Assembly (NCBI GenBank): GCA_000310025.1
Contig: FN649744.1
Span: 398,850-462,849 of the forward strand
Origin: Ectocarpus siliculosus
Lineage: Eukaryota > Sar > Phaeophyceae > Ectocarpales > Ectocarpaceae
Direction: 5' to 3'
DNA length: 64,000 bases
The translations under genes were made by a program, and so were the position numbers. Shown here piece by piece: positions 48,072 to 60,000 of this stretch. The notes under the pieces were generated by a model, which saw nothing but the letters and a program-made list of their open reading frames with translations, had not been told where the DNA came from and did not search any database. Numbering within the stretch: the first letter of the stretch is position 1; each line of letters starts with the position of its first letter.

Positions 48072-51000
48072 CCCGAACTCGTCGAATTTTTTTCCCTGAA
48101 CAAGATGTTTCCTCATAAGCTGCTGTAATGGACCGCAAGGGTGGAGCACTGGTCGAGTATTCTCATGTAGACAGACGGTTTTTCCCTGCTGCATCGGTGC
48201 CGAACACAGTGAGTGGTCGACCACATTCGAAAATGGCGGGCCTTTGATGTTGCTACCGCACCTTGCTTGGTGTTGCCTGCCCCCTGGTATTGTCCTTGTT
48301 ACGTGCCTGTCAACCCCTCCCGTGCCCTGTATCCGGAACGATAAGGTGTGTACGTGTCATCGAGGGAAAGGGAGAGGTTCATGGAGGACGTTCTAATGAC
48401 GGTCATGAACGATCTTTGGTGCAACAGCGAATTTGACAACGTCTACCCTGACTATGTCATCTTCAGTCAACCACACTACTGTAACGTACTCGGGATGTAT
48501 ATACAGAAGTACCAGGCCCACCGGTCGTGTGTTGCTTGCAAGTAGCGTACGCTACGATGCGATAAGTTGTCGACAAGCGGCCGTCGGCACCTAGCGGCAC
48601 CTTTTGCGGCAACCACAAACGCGGTTGTTTCAGATTCGAAAAAACAACAAGCAGAGTTTATTGTTCTGCTTTTCATCAATCGTAGTAGTTGCTGTGCGCC
48701 TCGCTGTTGTTCGTCAAGCCCGAGCTCTCAGACTCGGTACCTCTCGAGTACGCCCCCAGATAGATCCCGCTTCAAACCAACTCTGGATGCCCTGGCCACT
48801 CACTGAATTCATGGCGGCTTTACTACCCCGTACTCCGGCGCCCCTCGTGCTCGACACCGATCCGTTGGTAGACTGTGATGCCGCCCTACCACTAGCCGCA
48901 CGCCCCCCTACTTTAGGAGGGGCGGCAGAAAAAGTCAACTTAGTAGGAGCCCGAGAAGACCCCCCAGCCCTCCGCTGGAAGACGTAGTCGGTGAGGTTGA
49001 GAAGGGCCGGGGAGAGGTCGGCCACACCGGGGACGGCGGACAGCACCACGACTCTCTTCAGCACGGCTCTGACACGTCGAACACGTTTTGCGGAACGCAG
49101 TATGATGAGGTAAATGCGAAGCTTGGCGGGGTAGCTGACGGCTACGAACCAGCCGCGACATGCGGGAACGTTTGACTTAAAGATTACGTGCTTCTCATGT
49201 AAAAAAAACTCGCGTTGTCGGCGTTAGCGGCAGAACGCCTCTGTGAAGTGTTCATGGGCATATATATGGGGCTCAACACATGACAGTGGGATAGCCGGAA
49301 ATGCAGAGAATTATGAATGCGTGGGGGGGGCACGTCACATGAATGCTTCTGTAAGTGAAGGGTGCGACTTCACTCCTTATCGGCTTCAGCACTCAAAACA
49401 AGTGGAAGATACGCAACCGGAGAACAGGAGGCTCATTTCATTCTCTTCGTTGCAAGCGCGAGTACGTACTCCAGAAAATGCCCAACTTTGCTCGACACGC
49501 AAAGAAGAATGAAGGGCCGAGAACCATAGTGTTGGGGTTCCTTGTGCAAACGCTTACTCGATGTGCATCCCTCCGACAGAAGTAGCTTCCTCCAGGAGCA
49601 CCTTAAGGACCGTCGTGAACCTGCTCGCGATTGTTGCGTGCAACACGTAGTGACGGCGTACGGAAGGGTTGAGGTCGAGAAAGCATTGGGTTGCGCCACC
49701 CCCCAAAACGACCGTCTGTAACCGTTGATATTGGTGGCAGCAGGGGACTAAAAAATATATTCTCCCGATGGTTCGGGCAAGCGCTCGCACAGGGGGGGCA
49801 ATGGCCTCAAAACTTTTGGTCAGTAAAAAAGGAAAATGGGTGGCACCTTCATTGTTGGTTGAAGAACCCATTGTACTTTCTAGTGCAACCAACAGCTACA
49901 GGCAATATCTTTGAGGTATACCCATTCGCTCGTTCGTTATTGAGCGAGGAAAAATAGTCAACGCTTTCAGTCTTCGAGTGATCGGTAGCGTATGCCTCTT
50001 CTGATACAATTGCAGCGGAGGCGCTCTTGTGCCGGACGAGAATGAAATATCCGAAGGCTCCGCTGGCCGCACGTATCGTGCTTGCTTGTGCATCCGTACC
50101 GGGCCGTGCTTACGGCATGTAACAGGGGCACGGCAGTATCCTACCGATGTGTTCGCTTCGTGAAGTTTCAAGAAAAATTCGCTGTAGTCTACATGCCCAG
50201 GGTACATTCGTCCTGCGTAGGACCAAAATACCCCAGAGCTCCACAGGCCGTGAATCCGCCTGTACCGAAATCATATGCCCCCGTTTCATCACTTGTCCCA
50301 CTGACCTGGGGTCCGACAATAGATCGAGGAGCAATTCTTCGTTCCCCGAGAGGCACCTCATGGCCAAGGAGCACAGGTCTCGAACCTCGTGTTCCTCGGT
50401 CGGAAGAACTTTCAGGAACACGTCCAGGCAGCCCTTCAAGCGATTGTTCGGGGATTTTGGGAAGAAGTCGCTTTGACGATGCATAGCTTCTGATACGGAT
50501 GCCCGGAACTCATCGAGCTGAGATCGGCGGGGGTGTGCAGCCCATCGCCCCAAGACTATGTGGTGACCAGATGTTGGTGCACGAACCGTTGTTTCCATGC
50601 TTGAATACACACACACTTAAAGGGCGGATGGAATTTTCTACAGGACAATGAGCAGAGTTTGCCTGCGCCTAGATGGAGTCGGGCGGTGGAATGCCGTCTT
50701 CTTCCACAGGTACCGAGAGCTGAGATCATTTCAACTGCGAAATCCGCCTACGTCCCAGAGGCATAACTCGTGGAGCAAGGTCGCGGTACATAGGCTATCG
50801 CACGCATATGGCAAGTCGAAGCGGCTTGATAGGGTTCCAATCGAAAAATGTATACGTTGGACGAATTGGACGGATCCCGACGTGTCAACGTGGTCATAAA
50901 CGTACGCGCCCACATGAGAGGACAAACTGCATGGCGTCACCATTTTGAAACTCGGCGGATTTCACAGTTGAAAAGCCCCCCTTGTCTAGCCGCGTATCGT

Positions 51001-54000
51001 GGCCAAGACTAGTTCACCACGTCCACAATCTATGCAACATCTCTTGGGTGATATCCTGGGCGAAGGGATGATGTGTGGTGTCCCAAGTACTTTCTCATGT
51101 CCTGGGCTCGACCCACCAAATTATTTATGCTGGAACGTGTTGACAGGGTGGTGCAGCCTACCCCCCCTGCCAGGGTCGCTATATTGCTACTATTCGTTAG
51201 CTGATTTGAACTCAAAATGCGTAGACTGTACACACCTCGCACACCGATTGCACCGCTTTGGCCGGCATGTCTGGCAAGTGCACTGTGACCACCGCGCAGC
51301 AGAGCGCCGACACCTTTACAAGCGCGGAAGAGGTCTCGTCGTAGTCCGAGTCGTCCTCGCCAACGAGAGATAACGCCGAAACGGCTCTCGAATCCGCCGA
51401 GAAGTCCATCGTCAAGGCCAGAAGCTGAAGCAATAGAAACATATTTGTTTCGCCGTCTCAAAGTGCATGAATGTAATATTTCTTCTCGTTTCTGTTGCGT
51501 AGACACGGGTGCACAATATGGTTTGGTTTTACGCGTTTTTTACGGAAATTCAGCAAGCTAAACGCTATCGTTGACGTTTTGGCGTTAAAACTGACCTACC
51601 TGTAGGTTTACAAGTCCTCATATAACATGTGGAAATAGCTTCCGTGTGAGTAAACAGCCTCTGCAATACAGTGTAGAAATCTTGTGTATCTCGCTGCCTA
51701 AGTTGGGAAAGGTCGTAACTTTGTTGTTTTGAAACGGTTTTGCGTGTAGTATAGTTTTTGCCACCTCATTGTGTTTTTTCAACATTGTATTTAATCGATT
51801 TCGTGACTGGCCCTCGTAACCAACGCTAGGTTGATGTGTGGGAATAACTTCTCTTCAACCACTGGGGATCTTGTTGTGGAAGAATCAATGGTTCTGCGCT
51901 GTCGCCATCGTCGTCGTCGATGTCGCTGAAGTAGGCGTTTCTATCCCGACTTCAACATCTCCAAGCATACGTCCTTGTAGAGGGTGTATAGCCCATCCCT
52001 CGTACCAAACGGATTGTTGCATTGTCTCTTGTCAAAATGCTACCAAGAGTCAAGCCGAGGTCGGCCCTAACAACACAGGTGTACTGAATGATTCTCCACG
52101 AACCTCTGCACCCCTCTGCTTGACTGCCGCAGAAGCCGCCACCTTGTCCATGAAGAAGATTCTAGTGACCGTCGAGATCGCGTAGCGCATGTGCTCTCGA
52201 GCCTGGATTCCGACCATCAGTTCGTACACGTTGGCGAAAGGGTAGCGCGTTGGTCGCCGGTTGGACATTCGGTGTAGAGTTTTCGGATGCTGTTTTTTAT
52301 TCCTATTGACCAGTAGAAAATGACCTCCCGTGCCTATTCGCGCTACTGGTGCGGTGTCGACTGGTACTGTTCGCTCCTTGCTGCGTGGAAAGAGCGGCAC
52401 ATTGTGAGCCAAGTCAAAGTCGCTTGAGCCAGTGAATGTTAAGATAGTGGTTGGATTTAATGGTGAATAGTAACGTCTAGGCATACGTCACAAACATCAC
52501 CGGGCATTCCACTCGCAACCCCTCCGTGATTTGAAGCAGAACTACATTTGGATGTGGAGTCTGTTGGGGTGACCCCGAAAACTTTACCTCGGGAAGCATT
52601 TGTTCGGAGGAGGGAAAAAGAAGAGATGAGATGTTGGGGAATACAAGTCAAAATGAATTTTCGTATGAAGAGAACAACGGAGAAGCAAGAGGCACAGAGA
52701 AGTAGCACAAAGGTACCCGAAACAAAAATCAGCTGTGAGCGCTCCCTCTTGAATTACTCGAAATTTGAAAAATGCGGTTGCAGAGCTATGACCGATCGAA
52801 TCCCTTGAGGTCGAACCGGACGCAACATACTGCACCAACGCGCTTCCTACGACGCTATGCATAGTTCCACTCACCCCAGCCTCGAGGGTCGCCGCCGTGC
52901 TCTCCCACAGCGTCCATAGGGCCGAAACAGCCTTGCACTCGACGACCGCCTCCCTGCAGAACAACATCCACATCCGCACTTGCGTCCCCCCGCCGGCGTG
53001 GTCTTTTCCAGCAGAAGCAGGGGCAGCGGTGGTGGTGTCGTCGTTATTCCCCGAGCCAGGAATACCTAGCAGCAGGAGAGACCACAGCGAAGCCAGCCGT
53101 ACGGCCACTATTCGCGAGTCCAGGCCCTGCTTGTTGGAGGTCATTCATCGTTGAGGGGCGCTTGTCATCGTTCTCGTTCTCGTTCTCAATCTCGGTGTTG
53201 TTGTTGCTGTTGTTGTCGTCGTCTCCAGGGTTGGTCCAAACCCTCCACTTGATGTATTCAATATTGTGAGAAAAACTAGGAGTATCGAAAGTGTACGTCA
53301 CGTCCAAATGCTGTCTGCTTCTCTCGAAAACAACTTCGCTGTCTAGTTTGATGTATCTGCAGCAGGACGGCTGTTGGATACTTTCAGCCCAGACCTGAAG
53401 CCTCCGGTTTCGTTTCCACAAACCTGCGTGATGGCTGGCGTAACGTGCCTCTCGATGAGCTTGGGAACCAGAGCCGCGTTTTCTATCATCGTGCTTAGCA
53501 CGGCCACGCACATTATCTCCACCTGGGCGACGGTGGCCCAACAATCCCGGTCAAAATCAACAGGGTGCTGAGTTTGTTCGCCCCTGCAACGGTGAATGAT
53601 ATTATCCTCGCTTGCGGAAAAAGTTTCGATCCCAGTCAATTCATTCTGTCACACGAAGTGCATATCCTGATGTACGTGGAAATGACAAGCTTCATACCGA
53701 TTGCTGAGCATGTGAGGTAGACCACTGAGATTGTGCCAAAGAATGGTTGGTATGGGCACACTCGGTTGTCCAGGACTGAGCGTACAGAACAAATCTACAA
53801 TAGGTGCAGCACTTTTTGCATGTGTGTGCCCCTTTCACACGACTCAGGTGGTTTGAGCGGGGGGGGAAGGAGGGTCGACAAAATGCCCTCAGATGAGTCC
53901 TCATCGGGTTCGCGGGTTTAGAAAGAGGGCGCCGTCAAGGTTGACTTTATCGTTATCGTTGAGTGAATTGTTTTTCATATTTGTGGCGTGTAGAGTCGAC

Positions 54001-57000
54001 CCCGAAGATCGTGTCAGGGCTTACCGTCCAAATCGCTCGGAAGAGGCCAACGGCAAGGTTGTCACCGACAACTACAGATTCATCATCGACAACAGTGATA
54101 TCAACAACGAACGACAGAAACGACGAAAACAGCGACGTCATGGTCTCCTGGGACCAGTGAAGCCTCCATCGGCAAATCGATACCTGGGGGTGGTAGTAGG
54201 TCTCATCTTGTGCCTTGCGCATCTCTTCAAGTAGGCCCGTCACCGCCTCCGGGATGTTTTTTCGGAAGAAAAGCTTGGTGGCCTTGCCACTCTTGCAGCA
54301 CAAGTTGTACACCTATGTAGTTCGTTGGCAATTGGCAGTGTCCGTAAGGCCTTGGATAAGCTGCCCTAAGCCAGCTTATGGTCGTTCGCCAACGGATTCA
54401 TTCGCAACGACTACAGTAGAGCTAGCGTTCATCGGCTCACCGTTGCCAGTGTGGGCATGAGGTGCGACGCCACAAAGGTGCGTCGGAGGCGGCCCTGCTG
54501 CTTGTAACCGAAGTACTTAGACTTGGAGAAGCTTCTCTGCCTGTCCGTCGCGTTTTCCTCTTCCGATGAGCTGTCGTTTCCTTCGTCGTCGCCTGGCTTC
54601 AATGCTGAAAAATCAGCAATTATTTCGGATGGACCGAAAAGTGCGAGGAGGACGAAATCCAGTCAGTCGCTAACGACATGGTCTACACAGGCGATCCAAA
54701 GGGCGAGTCGCAGTGGAGCGTGCTTCAACAACTTTAGCGTCTGGACGTTGTTTCCTAGATGTTCACCTCGTATCTGTTTTTCCTATCTTAGGTAAACGAT
54801 ATGTTGGCAGAGCATGTTTTAGGCTTCAACTTTCGAAGACCGGCACCCACGAAAAACTTGTTTGGACTCGCTGTCGTTCTTACTTGTACTTTCCCTTTCC
54901 TTTTCGTCATCTCTTTGTTGTGTCAATTGAAGTTCTGATAGAAACCAGCACAGGCTGCCAAGAGCAGTGCCGCAAGATGATGGCAGGTTGTGGTACGGTG
55001 AAACGCCGACACCCCTCTAGTCGAGTAGTTCAGAGGAGGAGGCAACCATGCCATTCTTCGCGAGGGAAAACAGGCGAGGAAGATAAGGGACAAAATGCCC
55101 CCAAAAGACCGATCTAGCCTTGAAAGGAGTTGTCGCAAGCGGGGTTGGTTGCGTTCGGCTCTTCCGCACAACTCGTACTGAACGAATAGCAAGCACCACA
55201 TTACAGTATCTCCTTTGACCTTCGGAAATAAAAGATAAAAACGACACATTGCTTTTACGAGCTGCCCTGTGGGGTTGCGATGCTTGCTATTTTCTCGGTG
55301 AATAGGAGACTCTCGAGGTGGGAAGACGGCAGCAACGTCAGCCGTCATGACTGGGGTGCGAATGCATGCACCATTTTCCTGACCCTGATGCGTGGGAAAC
55401 TCATTAGGTTGTCCCTACCCACTGTAGGAAAGGTGGTACACAACAACAATGAACCAATCAACACTACCAGGGGGTGACAGATATGTGTGCCCTTCGTAAG
55501 CGTCAAACTGTCTCATCATGTACCTGTACCAGGGTACATAGCACAATAGTTTGCCATGCTGTACCTACCTGCTGTTGTCCGAGCCATGAACTTTTTGTCT
55601 TCTTCCAGGGCTCTGTCCCTCTTGAGAAACTTGGCACCTTCGATCTTCACCCTCGCCTCTAGAGCCATTCTCGTTGATATGAGCATCTGATTAGGTCGCA
55701 CAGTGTGCACGTATAGCAGTGTTTACGCAACATAATTGAGCAGGAATTGACCTGCATACCGAAACATTGTACAGCACGTAGTAAATTGTTATAGTGGCGA
55801 TGTCAAATTTGTGGTATCTGGTAAACCCGGTACGGTATGGGTGGATGGAGACAGCCCTTCTGTTTCGTCGTGGTATCTGAAGTTCCAATAGGCTGTGTGC
55901 GTCAATGATACACAACACGTAGAACTATGTGTAAGGCGGCATACATGTTGCAAGGCTTCGCATAGGAGAGTTTAGCTTTGATACTTCCTCCCGCACGATC
56001 AATACGGCCCCCGAACCATACTGACAGGTGCTATCTCGGGAACTGCATATATTGATGCTGATTCACCACTCACATATCAGCGTGAGTACACAAACATCCA
56101 TGTCGCCTTTCTGAGTTGCGGCGTTGAGTCGAACACAGCCGGCAATTTGTGAGGCACATTTCTGCAAGTGTTTCGAATCTAAGACATGACGCGACTCTTT
56201 CTGCCGCCGCGTAGGTACAAGTGATCTTGCCTGAGGCGGATTTCCTGGGAGGCGCGTTCTTTGCATTCATCCATTCGTGCGCATGCTTAAACAAAACCTC
56301 TTCTTGGTGTTCGTTCCACGACACGCACCTGACTGAGGCGGCGATGGTGAGTGGACGCGAGGTAGAGCAGGCCGGTGAAGGCCGGTGCGCCTAGCACCTC
56401 GTCGTCGAAATCCAACACGGCTGCCACAGTGTTTTCGTTCAGCCATCTAGCGTTCTCTCTGTACGATGAGCGTGCGCGAACGGGTGCGAATACAAAAGGT
56501 AGACACGCTCCGTTGATGGACACGCAAATAACACAAAGAAAGCTTTACTCACGACGAAGACAGTGAAGGGAACATGCCGTCTACGAAGAGATATCCCGAA
56601 AGAGGAACGCCAGCCTGAGAAATAAGCGTGGTGGTCATTGTTAACCCAAGCAGAGCGTTGTGGGTGAAACGTACTACTGATCGCTGCTACCGTACAGGCT
56701 GTTGTGTTCTGCACCATTTGGTGCGTTCTCGAAGTATTTCTGGCCAACCAGGAAAGACAGGCACATGGAGAGATGGGATCACCCACGCGTATTATGTCCT
56801 GGCGACAGGTGGTGTTAAACGACATCCAAACAGTTTTCGTAGAACATCTAGCAGGTCAAACTTGGTAGTGAAGATCACGTTATTCGAATGCCCTTGAGAT
56901 TTTTCAGGATGGTGTGGAACCCAAAAGAAGTGATGAAAGCCAGCCTCCACCCTGTCGAGAGGGGTAGCTGAGATTGAAGAACCCTTCAAACGATCGTCGA

Positions 57001-60000
57001 ACGTTTTCCTAAATATGTAGCCGGCATTGTTGCCAAAATGATTTCTTCTCATGGTGTCTGATTGCGCTACGAGTACTGCCTACTGCCTGCCGAAAGCAAA
57101 CCACTGTGGGCTATGACCAGACCGCGGTAACTGTAGACGAACTATTAGCCCACCGTAGATCGCATGCGAGGTTGAAGAGGGCCAGGAGGGCCAGTCGCAT
57201 GGACACGGTACTGCCGTTCGCGTCCGCCAGCTGGACTAGCGCCCACAGCCCTTGGCCTTTCAGAGCCGTTAGCCTCGTGCTTGGGTTGGAGATGAGGTAG
57301 TACAGCACCTCTGAAGACATCTCCTTCATGTATGAGCTGCACCATGAAGTACATGCAAGTGTTGGTGTTTCGTCATCAACAAAATCCTCTCAGAATCACG
57401 TTTCCCATACGAGGGCAAACCACGCCAACAAACTACCGGGCGGAATAGGAAGAGCTTCGATATGCATGGGACACAGTCCAGATGAGATAATTTCGCTTCG
57501 AGCTTATGACGACCGAACCTGCTTGAGAGGAATGCACGAAATGAAAAATGTTTGTTCGTTCGTCCGATAGTTCTTCCGACGGTACGCAGACAAGCAAGCC
57601 GGCTTCTTTTCTTGGTGGCCTATGGCACGAAGCAACAACAGACAGACGACAATGGCATCAAATTGGGCCAATGCTTCGCGGCTACGATGGCAATTTCCTC
57701 TGAGTCACACGTTTCCCCCGTTCAATATTTAGGGGGGACTTGGCCCTCCATCTTGTAGCCTCTTGGTGTATTCGACAATCACGAAATTGTCGCCGTCGTT
57801 CTCATCGATTGAAAGACAACGACACCATTCTCCTAAGGAAAACCTGACGCGTGGTACACATGGGTACCGGCAGATGCACTACGCGTTTGTTCGTCGGCTG
57901 GTCTGGAATACAACACGGAGGCCCCTCGTCATTGGTTGCAGGTAATACTTTCGAAACTAATACGTAGTCAGTCTTGATTTTGATGGTGGATATTCCACGA
58001 CTCTTTTCGTTGCTTGTCGGGCAACCACATGCTGCTGCTAACCGTTGGTATGTTGGCTTCTAACACACGGGCAAAAACAATCTAGCCTTCGCTGTCAACC
58101 CTGTTGCGGCGAGGTAAAAACTCTACCGGCGTACCATGTAACTCGATTACCTGTTTGTATGGACCATGCACCCCACGATGAAACCCTCCATCAGGTCAGG
58201 ATCGCTAGCGATGGAAGCGGCGAAATCTTTGTTGTGCGCCATGTTACAGAAGGCCTGCAGCAGAAGCATATCGATCGTATGGTTCGTCAAGAAGTTTGGT
58301 TTTATAGTAGACGCAATGAAAGGTTGTCCCGTAGTGTGCATTATTTTATTTGGGCCGATAATAGACGGCCCATATGGATTGGAGTTTCATGGATGGATGT
58401 GGAATGATTCAAGCTTGCTTCAACAATCAACCCAGTGTCCCCAAGAAGACCAGGACTAGCTCACTCTTGACAACACGCAGTCGGCAGTCAGACGGCCTCC
58501 CTTCACATGTGGTGTAGCGGATGTCATTCTTCTACGTATGTGTATGTTGCCTTCACACAAAACAAAAACGCTCCCCAACCTATAAACAAGTCCGGCCTGC
58601 ATAATACTCACCACGAGATCCAAAAATAAAACCTCATTGAGTCAATTAGAGGTCAACCTTGTTTGCATAGCGGGAGAGGCACCTAGCTGATGACTGTGGT
58701 GTCAGCGCCAACCAATGGCAGTTTCACGTGGTGGTCGATCTGAATCACGCCACCGGTGGACCAGGGATTGCCGACCAGTGTGAATACTGCGGCACCGTTT
58801 ACCTGCAAGCAGTAGTTCTGCGTCTGCGGTACCCCGGACCGAAAAAGCTTGAAGATGACGTCACCCAAACCCCTCAAGTCCGGAAGAATGTTCACGTAGT
58901 CACGCTTGCGGGTGAGGCCATAGAGGATGGCGCTGGTCCTGAAGGCGAGGCGCTGAGGAAAAGGGAAAAAGAGGGAGGGGAGACAAAGGGTGGGGGTGAG
59001 AGAAAGCACGCGCCAGGTAGCCCAAAGATGAATCCACGTAAACAGTCAAGACACAGAGGATAAATTACTAAAGGGAAATGATGCAGGGAGGTATTTGTAC
59101 CGGGGATTGTCTTCAAGGGCCGATCAGTCAACAAGGCAGACACCCGAGAACATCCGTCCTTAACGTTGCTAAAAGCCTTTGTGTTCGTCGTTGTGCGCCG
59201 TTCGTTCTTGTGGGTCGCCGATTTGCCGCAGTTTTTCACAGTCTCTTGCCAATGGAAATAACCCGCAACAAAATCGCGGAATGGAACAAGAAGAGAAGTA
59301 CGCACCATCTGTTACGTTACCTGATCGTCTACACATGCCAGGCGTTTCAAGGCATCGAACAACGTGATCCTAGATTTCCATCTCGGTGGCCCTCCCTCGT
59401 CGCTGGAGGAGGCCACGATAACTCTCGAGAGGTTTCCCAGGACGCCGGACACGTGCCTCAGTACGACCAGCCTCGGAGACAGAGCCTGGTCCACACATGA
59501 AGGTCGAAAATCGCTTTCATTTGATGTTTGCCTTACTTGATTGGCGCGCAACCACAGAATAGTCTTGGTCATCAGCAACTTAGGTCGGGAGCAATCACGT
59601 AGGCACAATCAGGAATAACCTAATTGAAACAACACAACATCCGTCAAACTCCACGGCACACGTGAACATTCATCCGATGAACCACGGTGCTCAATGTACA
59701 CGCCAGCAGAAGTCTCCACCTTTTCGTAACTCGCGGAGACACAACACTGTTTAAGTCTACAAGTAGGTGTGTGAGCGTTCACCTGCTGGAGTATGCTATC
59801 CAGTGCTCCTGTGTGCTCCAGCATCACTAGGTCGCAGCACACGTCGTGAGACAGGTTACACATGATGGCCATCGACACTTCGTTCACCTGAGCACGGTTT
59901 TCCGACAAACAGCGGTCAATGGACCTGAGCTCGATCGATGAATTCATTCGAAAGAAGCACGCGCCGTGCGAATTAGTGCAGACACTTTTCGAGGAGAAAG

